From assembly GCA_003135855.1 (NCBI GenBank), contig PNBD01000015.1, positions 137,444-172,834 on the forward strand: a DNA stretch of 35,391 bases, in the 5' to 3' direction. A program made the position numbers and the translations under genes. Below the pieces are notes generated by a model, which saw only the letters and a program-made list of their open reading frames with translations, had not been told where the DNA came from and did not search any database. Below, piece by piece: positions 1-9,600 of this stretch. This DNA is from Deltaproteobacteria bacterium (GTDB lineage Bacteria; Desulfobacterota; Binatia; Binatales; Binataceae). Each line of letters begins with the position of its first letter. Position 1 is the stretch's first letter.

Positions 1-1194
1 GACTCGACACCTCGCGCCGACGCCGTCGAGCGGTTGCGAGAAGTTGTCAGCGAAACGGTACGGCTTCATCTCGCGAGCGATGCGCCGCTCGGGCTATTTC
101 TCAGCGGAGGGATCGATTCGTCCGCGCTGCTCGCGCTCGCGTCGGCTGAATGCATCGGAACGCTGAAGACGCTGACGATTGGTTTCGATTTTCCCGAGCT
201 CGATGAGAGCAAAATATCAGCCGCAACGGCGTCGCGCTTCGCGGTCGATCATCAAAACATCCGCCTAGGGGGATCTGAAGTTCTCGGTCAATTGGAAAAT
301 GCCTTGGCCGCAATCGATCAGCCGACCGTGGACGGCTTCAATACTTATTTCGTCAGTAGGGCGGCGCGGCAGGCTGAACTGACGGTTGCATTGTCGGGAC
401 TCGGCGCTGACGAATTGTTCGGCGGATACGCAACCTTCAAAGATGTGCCGCGGGCGATCGCGCTCAGAAAAAATCCGCTGCTCCGGCTGGGCGCGCGGCT
501 CGCGAGCAGGATGATCCCAAACCGGACCGGAACCAAGCTGGCGGAGACTTGCCGGCGGCCGCCCGACGCGCTTGCGATGTACCTGCTCCGGCGCGAGTTG
601 TTTCTTCCGACGGAGCGTCGCGCGCTGATGCCGCTGCCTGCGGGAGCCGATTCGCTAACCGGGGTGGGTTCGGAATTGCTCGATGAGTTGCGTGCGGAGT
701 CGCGCGATCTCGGCGCGACCAATCGAATCAGTTACTTCGAATTGAACTTGTACATGCGGCACATGCTGCTCCGAGATTCGGATGCTTTCAGCATGGCGGC
801 GCCGATCGAGTATCGCGTGCCATTTCTGGATCATCGATTAGTCGAGGAGGTGTTCGCGCTTCCCGACAAGTGGAAGACCCCGGATCCGCGGCCCAAGCCG
901 CTGTTGCTCGACGTCGCGGGCGATCGAGTTCCATCCGCAGTATGGCAGCGCGCGAAACGCGGATTCACGTTTCCATGGCAGCAGTGGCTCGCACACGGCG
1001 GCGCACTTCATTCGGTTGCGCGCGATGCGGCGAACGATACGGCGAAGTGGCGAGACCTCGCGCTCGATCCCGACGCGGTGGCGCACACCTGGAATCGATT
1101 TGAGCGCGGCGACCGGCGCGTGAGTCCGCTGCAGATTCTCGCACTCGTCGTGCTGCGCGATTTTTCGACACGGCACAGTCTCTGCGCGGCATGA
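1..1194 (+). CDS. Asparagine synthase-like amidotransferase, C-terminal synthetase domain (5' end outside window)
   Basis: The reading frame is open from base 1, so the N-terminal part, probably a class II glutaminase domain, lies upstream of the window. The visible part is the ATP-pyrophosphatase synthetase domain. It has the PP-loop SGGIDSS about 35 codons in, followed by GLGADELFGGY, both typical of AsnB-type enzymes. The family activates a carboxylate as an acyl-adenylate and amidates it with ammonia from glutamine. AsnB paralogues are common in exopolysaccharide loci, where the substrate is often unknown, and related proteins close the ring of lasso peptides. The stop overlaps the next start as ATGA, so the two genes are probably translationally coupled. 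The family is confident and the substrate is not known. Confidence 0.88.
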   Translation, partial: DSTPRADAVERLREVVSETVRLHLASDAPLGLFLSGGIDSSALLALASAECIGTLKTLTIGFDFPELDESKISAATASRFAVDHQNIRLGGSEVLGQLENALAAIDQPTVDGFNTYFVSRAARQAELTVALSGLGADELFGGYATFKDVPRAIALRKNPLLRLGARLASRMIPNRTGTKLAETCRRPPDALAMYLLRRELFLPTERRALMPLPAGADSLTGVGSELLDELRAESRDLGATNRISYFELNLYMRHMLLRDSDAFSMAAPIEYRVPFLDHRLVEEVFALPDKWKTPDPRPKPLLLDVAGDRVPSAVWQRAKRGFTFPWQQWLAHGGALHSVARDAANDTAKWRDLALDPDAVAHTWNRFERGDRRVSPLQILALVVLRDFSTRHSLCAA

Positions 1195-2417
1195 AGGTAA
1201 TCTATCTCAACCCTGACGGACAGCTTGGCGGCGCCGAGCGGAGCCTGCTGTTGTTGATGTCGAGTATCGGAGCGGCGAGGCCGAACTGGCACCTGAATTT
1301 GATCGCCGGCGCGGAAGGACCGTTGATCGAACGCGCGAAGGAGCTTGGGATTCGTGCGAATGCGATTCCGTTTCCGCGATCGCTCGCGCGGCTGGGGGAT
1401 TGGGGCGCCGCAGCGTCCAACGGCAATCAATTGAAGCGACTCGCATTGGCGGGCGGCTTTGGGCGTGCTGGAGTTCCGGGAGTCGCGTATCTGCATCGAC
1501 TACGCCGAGCGATCGCGCAGTGCGCTCCCGACGTGATCCATACCAACGGATTCAAGATGCACATTCTTGGCGCGTGGGCGCGTCCGGCGGACTGTCCGCT
1601 GATTTGGCATATCCGCGACTACGTTCGCGCACGACCGGTGATGTCGCGGCTGATCCGCGCCAATGCGCATCGATGCACGGCGGCGGTGGTGAACTCGAAG
1701 AGCGTGGCGGCCGATCTCAGATCGGTCTGCGGCGATCAGCTGCGTATCCATCAAGTGTATAACGGGGTGGATCTCAACAATTTCAATCCGCGCGGCGATA
1801 CGGCGAATCTCGACGCGATGTCGGGAATGGATGCGCCTGCGGGCGGCACGATCAGGGTCGGAATCGTTGCGACGATGGCGCGCTGGAAGGGTCACGAAGT
1901 TTTTTTGCGCGCGCTTGCGAAGCTGAAGGACAAAGTCCCGCTGCGTGGGTACGTGATCGGTGGCGCGCTTTATCAAACTGAAGGCAGCCAATACCGGGTC
2001 GAAGAGCTGCGCGAGATGGCGGCGGAACTCGGCGTCGAGAAGATGGTCGGGTACACCGGGTTTATCGACGACCCGGCGTCGGCGATTCGCGCGTTGGACA
2101 TCGTCGTGCATGCGAGCACCGAGCCAGAGCCGTTCGGACTCGCGATCGCGGAAGGGATGGCATGCGGCAAGCCAGTGATCGTGAGCGTGGCAGGCGGTGC
2201 CGCGGAAATCGTCACGCCGAACGTCGATGCGCTGACGTATCAGCCGGGTGACGTTGACGCGTTGGCGGAGTGCATCTTGAAGCTTGCGTCAGATGACGAG
2301 CTTCGTCGCACAATCGGAGCAGCCGCGCGGGCCGCGGCGGAGCAGCGGTTCGATCACGAACGTCTGGTTGGCGAAATACTGCCGATCTACGAGGGACTGG
2401 CGAGTGCCGCCGCCTGA
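1191..2417 (+). CDS. GT4-family glycosyltransferase
   Basis: A 408-residue GT-B fold glycosyltransferase. The N-terminal half opens with a Rossmann strand and the glycine-rich GGAERSLL loop that binds the acceptor side. The C-terminal half carries the donor-binding E-x7-E motif (EPFGLAIAE), followed by GMACGKPVI. This layout is that of retaining GT4 enzymes, which transfer a sugar from a nucleotide donor to a growing glycan at the cytoplasmic face of the membrane. The ATG overlaps the preceding stop by four bases. The stop overlaps the next start as TGATG. The sugar donor cannot be read from the sequence. Confidence 0.92.
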   Translation: MKVIYLNPDGQLGGAERSLLLLMSSIGAARPNWHLNLIAGAEGPLIERAKELGIRANAIPFPRSLARLGDWGAAASNGNQLKRLALAGGFGRAGVPGVAYLHRLRRAIAQCAPDVIHTNGFKMHILGAWARPADCPLIWHIRDYVRARPVMSRLIRANAHRCTAAVVNSKSVAADLRSVCGDQLRIHQVYNGVDLNNFNPRGDTANLDAMSGMDAPAGGTIRVGIVATMARWKGHEVFLRALAKLKDKVPLRGYVIGGALYQTEGSQYRVEELREMAAELGVEKMVGYTGFIDDPASAIRALDIVVHASTEPEPFGLAIAEGMACGKPVIVSVAGGAAEIVTPNVDALTYQPGDVDALAECILKLASDDELRRTIGAAARAAAEQRFDHERLVGEILPIYEGLASAAA

Positions 2418-3862
2418 TGATTCGCGACGGTGGAATGCAAACACGATGGCTGTTCCCGTGTCTGCTGATTTCATTTTGTGCGATCTACGCGCTCTATTAC
2501 CCGGCCACGTACGGAATCGAAGACGAGTGCAATATCCTGCAACTGTCGTACGGCCTGAGCCACGGAACGATCTTTCCCGATCACGCCGGACCGGGCGCCG
2601 GGCTACCGGTGAATGGTCACAAGGTATCGAAGTTTTCGGTGTTTCATGCGGCGTTGATCGCGCCTGCATGGAAATTCGATTGGCGGCTCAGCTTTCTGGT
2701 GGCGGCGGCATTTTTCGTCATCGGAGCTTTCGTGATTCGCGCGTGGCTGCGGCGGGAAAAAATGAACGGCGATTGGAGCGCGCTCTATTTCCTGCTGGCC
2801 GGCGCGCTCTACTACACGCAAAGCGTGATGGCGGCGGTGCCGGCCGCGAGCGCCGGGTTGATCGGAGCGTCGCTGCTGATGCGCGAATCGCCGCGAGCAT
2901 TGTTGGCCGGCGTCGCGTTGGGTGCGAGCGTACTATTGCATCCGTGGATGGCGCCATTCGTTGCGATGCTGAGCGTCGTCTGGCTGCTCGAACGCCCCAG
3001 CGTCGATCGGATAGAGAACGCACGCTGGCTGCTGGCGGGAGCGCTGGGACCGATCGTGCTGCTGGCGCTTTACAATTTTGCAACGACCGGAAATCCGGTT
3101 CGCAACGTGTACACGATGCTGGAGCATCAGGCCTCGTTCACAGGATCGCGCTTCCTGAGTTTCTTCCCGTTTTATCTGGCATCCCTCGCGATCTTTCCGC
3201 TCGCGGGATGGGCAGTGTTTTCACCGAAGTGGGCATCAGGATGGGCGATTCCGGCGGCGAGCGCGACCGCGCTGCTGCTCGCGTCAATGTACTACTATCG
3301 CGATGGGCTCAACGTTTCGTCGGCGCATGCGGGAAGCCTCGCGGCATTTGTTGCGGGTGCGATCCCCGGCCAGCGATTTCTGATTCCGGTATCGATTGTC
3401 GCGTGCATTCCGGCGGCACGATTTCTAGATTCGTACTCCGAAGTCGCGCCGCGCTGGGTTATCGACTGCGCAAGACCGCTGGCATTGGTGGGATTCATTT
3501 CGGGATTCAGTTTGCTGAGCGCCGCCCATCAGAGTTACTTGCGAGCGCATGCGGCCGTTCAAACGGCGCTCTGCCAGGCGATTCCCGCCAGCGCGCGCGT
3601 GACGATTTCCGATGAAGTGCTGAAACATATGGCGCCGAGTTGCAAGGTCTTTCAACGGGTCGAGAGCGAGCGCGCTGATCAGATACCGCCGGCCGACTCG
3701 TTCACGGTCTGGCTCGGAGAGCCGGGGATACCTCCACCGCAGAAATGGATCGCGCAGCGCGAATCCAAATCATTTCAAATCAGATCGTGGATTTGGAATC
3801 GCGATTTATGGATCTCGATGCCAGCTCAGGCGTCGGCGGTCACCAATGGCAATCCGGGATGA
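2417..3862 (+). CDS. Polytopic membrane protein, GT-C (GT39/ArnT-like) glycosyltransferase candidate
   Basis: A 481-residue protein with many hydrophobic segments, the first at about residues 11-29. It is followed by a loop with an acidic IEDE cluster (about residues 34-37). An acidic pair in the first extracytoplasmic loop is the usual mark of GT-C enzymes that use polyprenyl-phosphate sugars, but overall similarity is only suggestive. A long soluble tail follows the last membrane segments. The gene is coupled on both sides: TGATG at its start and ATGA at its end. It may add a side-branch sugar on the outer face of the membrane. It could also be a membrane protein of unknown role in the same locus. 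Confidence 0.75.
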   Translation: MIRDGGMQTRWLFPCLLISFCAIYALYYPATYGIEDECNILQLSYGLSHGTIFPDHAGPGAGLPVNGHKVSKFSVFHAALIAPAWKFDWRLSFLVAAAFFVIGAFVIRAWLRREKMNGDWSALYFLLAGALYYTQSVMAAVPAASAGLIGASLLMRESPRALLAGVALGASVLLHPWMAPFVAMLSVVWLLERPSVDRIENARWLLAGALGPIVLLALYNFATTGNPVRNVYTMLEHQASFTGSRFLSFFPFYLASLAIFPLAGWAVFSPKWASGWAIPAASATALLLASMYYYRDGLNVSSAHAGSLAAFVAGAIPGQRFLIPVSIVACIPAARFLDSYSEVAPRWVIDCARPLALVGFISGFSLLSAAHQSYLRAHAAVQTALCQAIPASARVTISDEVLKHMAPSCKVFQRVESERADQIPPADSFTVWLGEPGIPPPQKWIAQRESKSFQIRSWIWNRDLWISMPAQASAVTNGNPG

Positions 3863-5004
3863 TTCGAGCGCTGCACATCGTGAGCGGCAAACTCTACGGC
3901 GGCGTGGAGACGCTCCTGGTGACGCTTGCGAGATACCGCAAGTCTTGTCCGACGCTCGATCAGCAATTCGCGGTCTGCTTCGACGGCCGGCTTCGCGAGG
4001 AAATGGTTGCCGCCGGGGCAGTCGTGCACGATCTCGGTACGGTGCGAGTGCGGCAGCCGATCTCGATTTGGCGGGCGCGCAATCGACTCCGGAAATTGCT
4101 CGAGCAACATAAAATCGACGTGGTCGTTTGTCACATGGCGTGGGCGCACGCGATTTTTGCGCCTGTGGTCCGCGCCGCGGACAAGTCGCTGGTATTCTGG
4201 CTGCACATGGCCACCGACGGCCAGCATTGGCTCGAGCGGTGGGCGAGAATGACGGAGCCGGACCTCGCGATCGCGCCCAGCCGCTTCACCGCCGAGAGCA
4301 TGGCTGCCATGTTTCCGCGGATCGAATCGCGAGTAGTGCATTACGCCGTCGCGCCGCCTGACGATTCGTTGCGCAATGAGCGATCCGTAGTGCGCGAAGA
4401 GTTTGAAACTTCGCTGGATGCGATCGTGATCGTGCAAGCATGTCGGATGGAAACGTGGAAGGGGCATAGCGTCCATCTGGATGCGCTGGCAGATTTGCGT
4501 GAGGTGCCCGGCTGGATCTGCTGGATGGTAGGCGGTGCACAGCGGGTGCATGAAGTGCAGTACCTGGAATCGCTCAAGCAGCTAGCGTCGCGTCTGGGAA
4601 TAGCAGATCGCATCCGTTTCGCCGGGCAGCGCGCCGATGTCCCGCGAATACTCGCGGCCGCCGACATCTATTGTCAGCCGAATACTGGACTTGAGGGTTT
4701 GCCAATCGTGTTTACCGAGGCGCTCGATGCGGGGCTGCCGATCATCACCAGTGACCTTGGCGGATTCCAGGAAATCGTGGATCAATCGTGCGGAATTCGA
4801 GTGGCGGCCGGAGACGCTCGGGGAGTCGCGGCGGCGTTGCGTCGTCTAATAATCGACGGATCATTGAGGCGGCAACTCGGGAGCGCAGGGCCTGCGAAGG
4901 CACGCGCGCTCAGCGATCCGGAAGCGCAGATTCGACTGATGGGCGCTCTGTTTGAGGGGCTCGTGCAGAGCAAGCATGCAGTTGCAGCAGCGCATCGCAT
5001 TTGA
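3859..5004 (+). CDS. GT4-family glycosyltransferase
   Basis: I chose the ATG at 3859, which overlaps the preceding stop as ATGA. An in-frame ATG at 3745 would add 38 residues lying entirely over the upstream gene and lacking family features. The protein then starts MIRALHIVSGKLYGGVET, a typical GT4 N-terminus with the glycine-rich loop. The C-terminal half contains ADIYCQPNTGLEGLPIVFTEAL, the donor-site region, where the acidic residue before the glycines and the later Glu replace a canonical E-x7-E. Its likely job is transfer of one sugar in the polysaccharide repeat. Acceptor and donor are unknown. Confidence 0.9.
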   Translation: MIRALHIVSGKLYGGVETLLVTLARYRKSCPTLDQQFAVCFDGRLREEMVAAGAVVHDLGTVRVRQPISIWRARNRLRKLLEQHKIDVVVCHMAWAHAIFAPVVRAADKSLVFWLHMATDGQHWLERWARMTEPDLAIAPSRFTAESMAAMFPRIESRVVHYAVAPPDDSLRNERSVVREEFETSLDAIVIVQACRMETWKGHSVHLDALADLREVPGWICWMVGGAQRVHEVQYLESLKQLASRLGIADRIRFAGQRADVPRILAAADIYCQPNTGLEGLPIVFTEALDAGLPIITSDLGGFQEIVDQSCGIRVAAGDARGVAAALRRLIIDGSLRRQLGSAGPAKARALSDPEAQIRLMGALFEGLVQSKHAVAAAHRI

Positions 5005-5084
5005 CGTTGTGAAATACCCGGCGCATTTGAGTGCATTGCTGGAAGAGGACATCAGGTAAGTCGATCGTAACGAGCGGGCGCATC

Positions 5085-5948
5085 ATGTCATCGGCGGTAG
5101 AGATCCGAAATGGAAAGGCATTGATTCCGAGAGTGCTGGAGGCTGCCTCGTTTCGCTTCAACCGGCTGTCAGAACGGATGCTGAGGGCGTGGATGGTTCG
5201 CATAGGCTGGGAGCCATCAGGGCGATCGCCAGTAAACGGCCTGCAGATTGATAGCTGCTTTGACTACGAAGATGAAGAGGCGCTCAAGAAGGCATCGTCG
5301 ATGGTGATGGATCACACGATGGTTTCGTTCCCTCGGTTGGCATCGCTATGGTCGCAGCTCAGGTACCTGGATCGTTACTCGCTTACGGGATCGATGGTCG
5401 AGTGCGGGGTCTGGAAGGGTGGCGCAGCCGGATTGATGGCGCTGGCGCATATGCATCATCGGAATCCGCCGAGTCGCGATTTACATTTGTTCGACAGTTG
5501 GGAAGGCTTGCCCGAGCCGCAGGCATCGATCGACGGAAGTTCGGCGGTGGAGTACGCGAACGGTCGCGCTTCGGGAGTACTCAAGCCGATCGGTCAATGT
5601 GTCAGTTCAATCGAGGAGGCATCCGACCTGCTCGAGTCGAAGATCGGCTATCCGCGGCATCTGCTTCACTATCAAAAGGGTTGGTTTCAGGACACGGTGA
5701 TCGCCAGCGCCGCGTCGCTCGGTGAGATAGCTCTCCTGCGGCTCGATGGCGACTGGTATGAATCGACCAAGGTCTGCCTGCAAGCGTTGTATCCCGGAGT
5801 GCGAAAATACGGTGTGGTCGTTATCGACGACTATGGTCATTGGGAAGGATGCCGGGCGGCGGTGGATGAGTTCATTGGTACGCTTGCCGAACCGATCATG
5901 CTTCATCGCGTCGATTACAGTTGCCGGTATTGGATCAAGCCGGATTGA
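5085..5948 (+). CDS. TylF/MycF-family O-methyltransferase (first copy)
   Basis: The start is placed at ATG 5085, giving 287 residues. An in-frame ATG at 5031 would add 18 residues that look unlike the family. The SAM-binding region has VECGVWKGGAAG. Then come FDSWEGLPEP, GWFQDTV and the metal-binding and catalytic block LLRLDGDWYESTKVCL with VVIDDYGHWEGC. All are hallmarks of the macrocin O-methyltransferase (TylF) family, which methylates sugar hydroxyls using SAM and a divalent metal. In this setting the substrate is probably a sugar of the polysaccharide. A second family member lies at 10903-11640. The Shine-Dalgarno sequence is weak. Confidence 0.92.
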   Translation: MSSAVEIRNGKALIPRVLEAASFRFNRLSERMLRAWMVRIGWEPSGRSPVNGLQIDSCFDYEDEEALKKASSMVMDHTMVSFPRLASLWSQLRYLDRYSLTGSMVECGVWKGGAAGLMALAHMHHRNPPSRDLHLFDSWEGLPEPQASIDGSSAVEYANGRASGVLKPIGQCVSSIEEASDLLESKIGYPRHLLHYQKGWFQDTVIASAASLGEIALLRLDGDWYESTKVCLQALYPGVRKYGVVVIDDYGHWEGCRAAVDEFIGTLAEPIMLHRVDYSCRYWIKPD

Positions 5949-6058
5949 ACGAAACTTCGCACCGCAAAAGCCCGCACCGATCGATACGATCAATCGAAAT
6001 CAGATGACGACGCTTTCGATCTGAATACCCTGCAGACAATTCCAGTGACCAGGACCGC

Positions 6059-7405
6059 ATGATTGCTCTTTTATTTTGCGTTGTGGCGTTTGTCAGCGTA
6101 TTCGTCGCGGCGCGACGATCGCTGTCCGCCGGCGTCGGCATGGCGCTGACTTTCGGCTACATGTACGGGATTATCCGCGCCAACTTTCCGCAGCCGACTT
6201 CTCACTTCATCTTCGACGCGGCCTTGGCCGGGCTCTACCTGGCACTGTTCATCCGACGGAAGACGCCCATCGAGCGTCGGCAGATCAGGAGAATCGCGCC
6301 GTGGGCGCTAGGATTGTTCGCGTGGCCGGCGGTACTGGCTCTCATACCGATCCAGGATCCTTTGATTCAGCTGGTCGGACTCCGGGGCGAGGTTTTTTTT
6401 CTGCCTTTCCTGCTGCTGGGAGCAATGTTCGACGATCGCGAGCTCAGAAAGCTTGCATTCTGGATTGCGGCGCTTGACGTCGTGGCGTTCGCGTTCGCAT
6501 GCGGTGAGTACCTGCTGGGAGTTCCGAGATTCTATCCGCGCAATATGGCCACCGAGATAATTTACATGTCGCGCGATACGGCGAATTACATGGCGTTTCG
6601 GATTCCGGCGACTTTCGTCAATCCAGCGGGTTATGGCGGAGTGATGGTTTTGGGAATGCCGCTGCTGGTTGGTGCGTGGGCGCGAAAGAGAGAGAACACC
6701 TGGACCCGTCTATTCATTGCATCTGCGCTTGCGATGGCAGTGCTGGGCGTCTTTCTGTGCGCATCGCGTACGCAAGCCGCAACCTTGATCGTCCTTGCGA
6801 TCGTCGTCACGCTGTCGTTCCGAGTTCGGATGACAGCATACCTCGGATGGGCACTGATCATCAGCGGGATCGCGGTGTTAGTCGCAACTTCGCCGCGTCT
6901 ACAGCGATTCACCACCTTGCAGGATACCAGCTTCGTCGAGAATCGCATCCGCGGGAGTGTGAATTCGACTTTCCTTGAACACGCCGAGAGCTATCCGCTC
7001 GGAAGCGGGCTCGGCGGCGGTGGCACCAGCATCCCGTATTTTCTCCAGGACCGTCTCGTGGACCAGGTGATTCTCGAAAACGAGTACGCGCGAATCGTGA
7101 TCGAGGAGGGTATTCCGGGTCTATTTCTGTGGATTGCATTCATCATTTGGGTGCTGACTCGGGCCGCGCCGCAACGATCCGATCCATGGTTCCTCGGCCG
7201 GCGGCTTGCGTACGTTGCCAGCCTGGTTTTTCTCGGGACCGGGCTGATCGGCTTGGGTCTGTTTACGTGGATACCAGGTACGGCGCTGCTGTTGTTTTTG
7301 ATGGGATGGGTGGCAGTTCCGAACAAAGCGCGAGTAGCGGTGGTCGATCCGTTTGCGCCCGCCGTGATGCGCGGCGAACTAGTCACTTCGCGCGCCGGGA
7401 CCTGA
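6059..7405 (+). CDS. O-antigen ligase/polymerase-like membrane protein (WaaL/Wzy type)
   Basis: A 448-residue polytopic protein with roughly ten or more hydrophobic segments and a long extracytoplasmic loop near the C-terminus. That loop contains GSGLGGGG and an NEYARIVIEEGIPGLFLW stretch. The pattern of a late large loop and then a helix starting E-G-I-P-G-L is typical of the O-antigen ligase/Wzy superfamily, which joins undecaprenyl-linked glycans to lipid A core or to each other in the periplasm. It is preceded by a 110-base gap in which I see no clear signal. The stop overlaps the next start as TGATG. Ligase and polymerase cannot be separated from sequence alone. With an ABC exporter nearby, ligase is the more natural reading. 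Confidence 0.85.
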   Translation: MIALLFCVVAFVSVFVAARRSLSAGVGMALTFGYMYGIIRANFPQPTSHFIFDAALAGLYLALFIRRKTPIERRQIRRIAPWALGLFAWPAVLALIPIQDPLIQLVGLRGEVFFLPFLLLGAMFDDRELRKLAFWIAALDVVAFAFACGEYLLGVPRFYPRNMATEIIYMSRDTANYMAFRIPATFVNPAGYGGVMVLGMPLLVGAWARKRENTWTRLFIASALAMAVLGVFLCASRTQAATLIVLAIVVTLSFRVRMTAYLGWALIISGIAVLVATSPRLQRFTTLQDTSFVENRIRGSVNSTFLEHAESYPLGSGLGGGGTSIPYFLQDRLVDQVILENEYARIVIEEGIPGLFLWIAFIIWVLTRAAPQRSDPWFLGRRLAYVASLVFLGTGLIGLGLFTWIPGTALLLFLMGWVAVPNKARVAVVDPFAPAVMRGELVTSRAGT

Positions 7406-8616
7406 TGTCGTCTCCTGCGATCGAAATGCCGAGTGCCGTGCGGGCCCGCAACTGGGTGCTGATCGCCGGCGGATTCCATCGCGGGGCTGGAATGGACTCG
7501 GCCAATGCGGCACTCGCGATGTACCTCGCGGATTGCGGCTGCCAGGTCCATCTCGTTGGCCATCGCGTCGATGACGAATTGGAGCGTCATCCAATGATCG
7601 ACGTTAGTCGAGTCGCGCGGCCGGCTGGATCATTCTTCCTCGGTCAGTGGCTCATCAACGCTCGCGGCCGACGAGTCGCCGCACAGACGATCGCGCGTGA
7701 CGCTGGCGCACGGGTGGTCGTGAACGGCGGCAATTGCGCGTGGCCCGATATCAATTGGGTCCACTATGTACAACACGCGTGGCATGACTCGGGCGGCACG
7801 TGGCTGCAACGCCGGAAAAATCGAGTTGACAAATCGGTTGCTCGAGTTCGCGAAAAAGTTGCGCTAGCGCGCGCGAAAATCGTGATTGCCAATTCCAATC
7901 GGACCAAGCGGGATCTGATCGACCTGTTGAATGTTCCGGCCGAGCGGGTCCATACCGTTTATCTCGGCAGCGAACCGCATTGGACGGCGATTAACGCAGA
8001 GCGTCGGATGGCCGCGCGCGAGTGGCTGGGCAAAGCCAGCGGACGCCGGCTGATCACGTTCGTCGGGTCGCTGGGATTCGATTCGCGAAAGGGTTTCGAC
8101 ACGCTGTGGAGTGCGTGGCAAAAACTGTGTGCGTTGCCAAGCTGGGATGCTGATTTGATTGTCGCGGGAGGCGGCCGCGCGCTGCCTATCTGGCAATCGC
8201 GGATCGCTGCGTCGCGACTGGCAGATCGAGTAACGCTGCTGGGGCATACCGATCGAATCTCAGATGTGCTTGCCGCCGCCGACTTGCTCGTAAGTCCGGC
8301 GCGTTACGAGCCGTACGGACTGAATGTGCATGAGGCGCTTTGTTGCGGGTTGCCGGCGATGGTCAGCGCCAGCGCAGGTGTAGCCGAACGTTACTCCGAT
8401 GAAATGACCGAACTTCTGATACCCAATCCTGACGATGCTGACGGCTTGGTCGCGCGGCTGCTCGCTTGGAGGTCGGCGCCTGAATTGTGGCAGGAACGTG
8501 TGCAGCCGGTTGCGCGAGAGCTTCGGCGGCGTACGTGGGAAGCAATGTCACGCGAAATTGTCGAGATCGTTGAACAATCAGTTCCGCGTATTTCCAAGAC
8601 CCCATCCTTTGCCTGA
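7405..8616 (+). CDS. GT4-family glycosyltransferase
   Basis: The start is ATG 7405, overlapping the upstream stop by one base. A longer in-frame reading from 7129 would run through the O-antigen ligase gene and is rejected. The product is 403 residues. The N-terminal Rossmann region has GGFHRGAGMDSAN in place of the usual glycine-rich loop. The C-terminal half has VTLLGHTDRISDVLAAADLLVSPA followed by the donor motif YEPYGLNVHEAL (E-x7-E) and CCGLPAM. It is a typical retaining GT4. It precedes the ABC exporter genes by 15 bases and is likely in the same transcript. Confidence 0.91.
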   Translation: MSSPAIEMPSAVRARNWVLIAGGFHRGAGMDSANAALAMYLADCGCQVHLVGHRVDDELERHPMIDVSRVARPAGSFFLGQWLINARGRRVAAQTIARDAGARVVVNGGNCAWPDINWVHYVQHAWHDSGGTWLQRRKNRVDKSVARVREKVALARAKIVIANSNRTKRDLIDLLNVPAERVHTVYLGSEPHWTAINAERRMAAREWLGKASGRRLITFVGSLGFDSRKGFDTLWSAWQKLCALPSWDADLIVAGGGRALPIWQSRIAASRLADRVTLLGHTDRISDVLAAADLLVSPARYEPYGLNVHEALCCGLPAMVSASAGVAERYSDEMTELLIPNPDDADGLVARLLAWRSAPELWQERVQPVARELRRRTWEAMSREIVEIVEQSVPRISKTPSFA

Positions 8617-8631
8617 ATTCGAGAATGGAAC

Positions 8632-9522
8632 TTGGCTTCCGCACTGACTAAAGAAATCCTGCCGCCTGAAACGCAAACCTCGGCGCCGACCTTGCACGAT
8701 CGAGAGCGGCCCGTGATCACGATCGAGGCGGGCGGCAAATGGGCGGGGTTCGAGCTGGCCGACTTATGGCTGCATCGCGATCTCTTTTTGTTCCTGGTCT
8801 GGCGCGACGTTAAGGTACGCTACAAGCAGACGCTGCTCGGCGCGGGTTGGGCCATCCTTCAGCCGTTTCTTACGATGGTGCTGTTCACATTGATTTTCGG
8901 CAAACTCGCGAAAGTGCCGTCGGACGGGATCCCCTATCCGATCTTTGCATACGCGGGATTGCTGCCGTGGACTTTTTTTTCCAACGCCGTCACCAATAGC
9001 AGCAATAGCCTGGTTGGCAATGCAGCGCTGATCACAAAAGTCTACTTCCCTCGAATGGTAATCCCCGGCGCCGCCGTGGGAGCGGGGCTGGTCGATCTCG
9101 CGATTGCCGCGGTGATCCTGGTTGCGATGATGGCATGGTACGGCATCGGCATCGGGTTCGCGGTCTTGATGCTGATTCCGCTGGTGGTACTTACCGCGGT
9201 CTTCGCACTCGCGGTCGGGATGTGGATGTCGGGGCTCAACGTGAAGTATAGGGACATCCGATATGCGCTGCCATTTTTCGTGCAAATCTGGATGTACGCG
9301 ACGCCGATCATATACCCGATCGATTTTGTGCCTGAGCGGTGGCGCTGGCTGCTCGTGCTGAATCCGCTGACGGGAATCATCGAAGGATATCGTGCCGCAC
9401 TTTTTGGACGACGATTCGCCTGGGGTCATCTCGCGGTGTCGGCGGTGCTGAGCATCGCAGCGCTGGTTTACGCCGCGTACTCGTTCAAGCAGATGGAGCG
9501 TGATTTTGCCGACGTCATCTGA
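8632..9522 (+). CDS. wzm: ABC-2 type polysaccharide export permease (Wzm-like)
   Basis: A 296-residue protein. The first usable codon after the upstream in-frame stop is TTG 8632, since no ATG occurs near the N-terminus. The soluble amphipathic start leads into FLVWRDVKVRYKQTLLGAGWAILQPFLTM, the diagnostic entry into the first membrane segment of O-antigen and teichoic-acid permeases. Six hydrophobic segments follow, and the C-terminal region has ATPIIYPIDFVPERWR and NPLTGIIEGYRAALFG, both conserved in the family. It forms the channel that moves a lipid-linked glycan across the inner membrane, powered by the ATPase encoded at 9601. Confidence 0.93.
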   Translation: MASALTKEILPPETQTSAPTLHDRERPVITIEAGGKWAGFELADLWLHRDLFLFLVWRDVKVRYKQTLLGAGWAILQPFLTMVLFTLIFGKLAKVPSDGIPYPIFAYAGLLPWTFFSNAVTNSSNSLVGNAALITKVYFPRMVIPGAAVGAGLVDLAIAAVILVAMMAWYGIGIGFAVLMLIPLVVLTAVFALAVGMWMSGLNVKYRDIRYALPFFVQIWMYATPIIYPIDFVPERWRWLLVLNPLTGIIEGYRAALFGRRFAWGHLAVSAVLSIAALVYAAYSFKQMERDFADVI

Positions 9523-9600
9523 AACGACAGCGGGGTACCGCGTGGCGAGCGAAATCGAACTGCGGAGCGGCGCCGATCCGACCATCGTGCGCGCCTTCCG

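Noticed and set aside
1-1194. Asparagine-synthase-like gene as a lasso peptide cyclase working with the PqqD cassette
   Set aside because: It is almost 20 kb away, no lasso protease gene or short precursor is seen, and such genes are common in polysaccharide loci.
2284-3615. Long + strand open frame of about 440 codons inside the GT-C-like gene
   Set aside because: It is out of frame with the coupled gene at 2417, has arginine-rich low-complexity content and no recognisable domain. It is a shadow of high G+C coding sequence.
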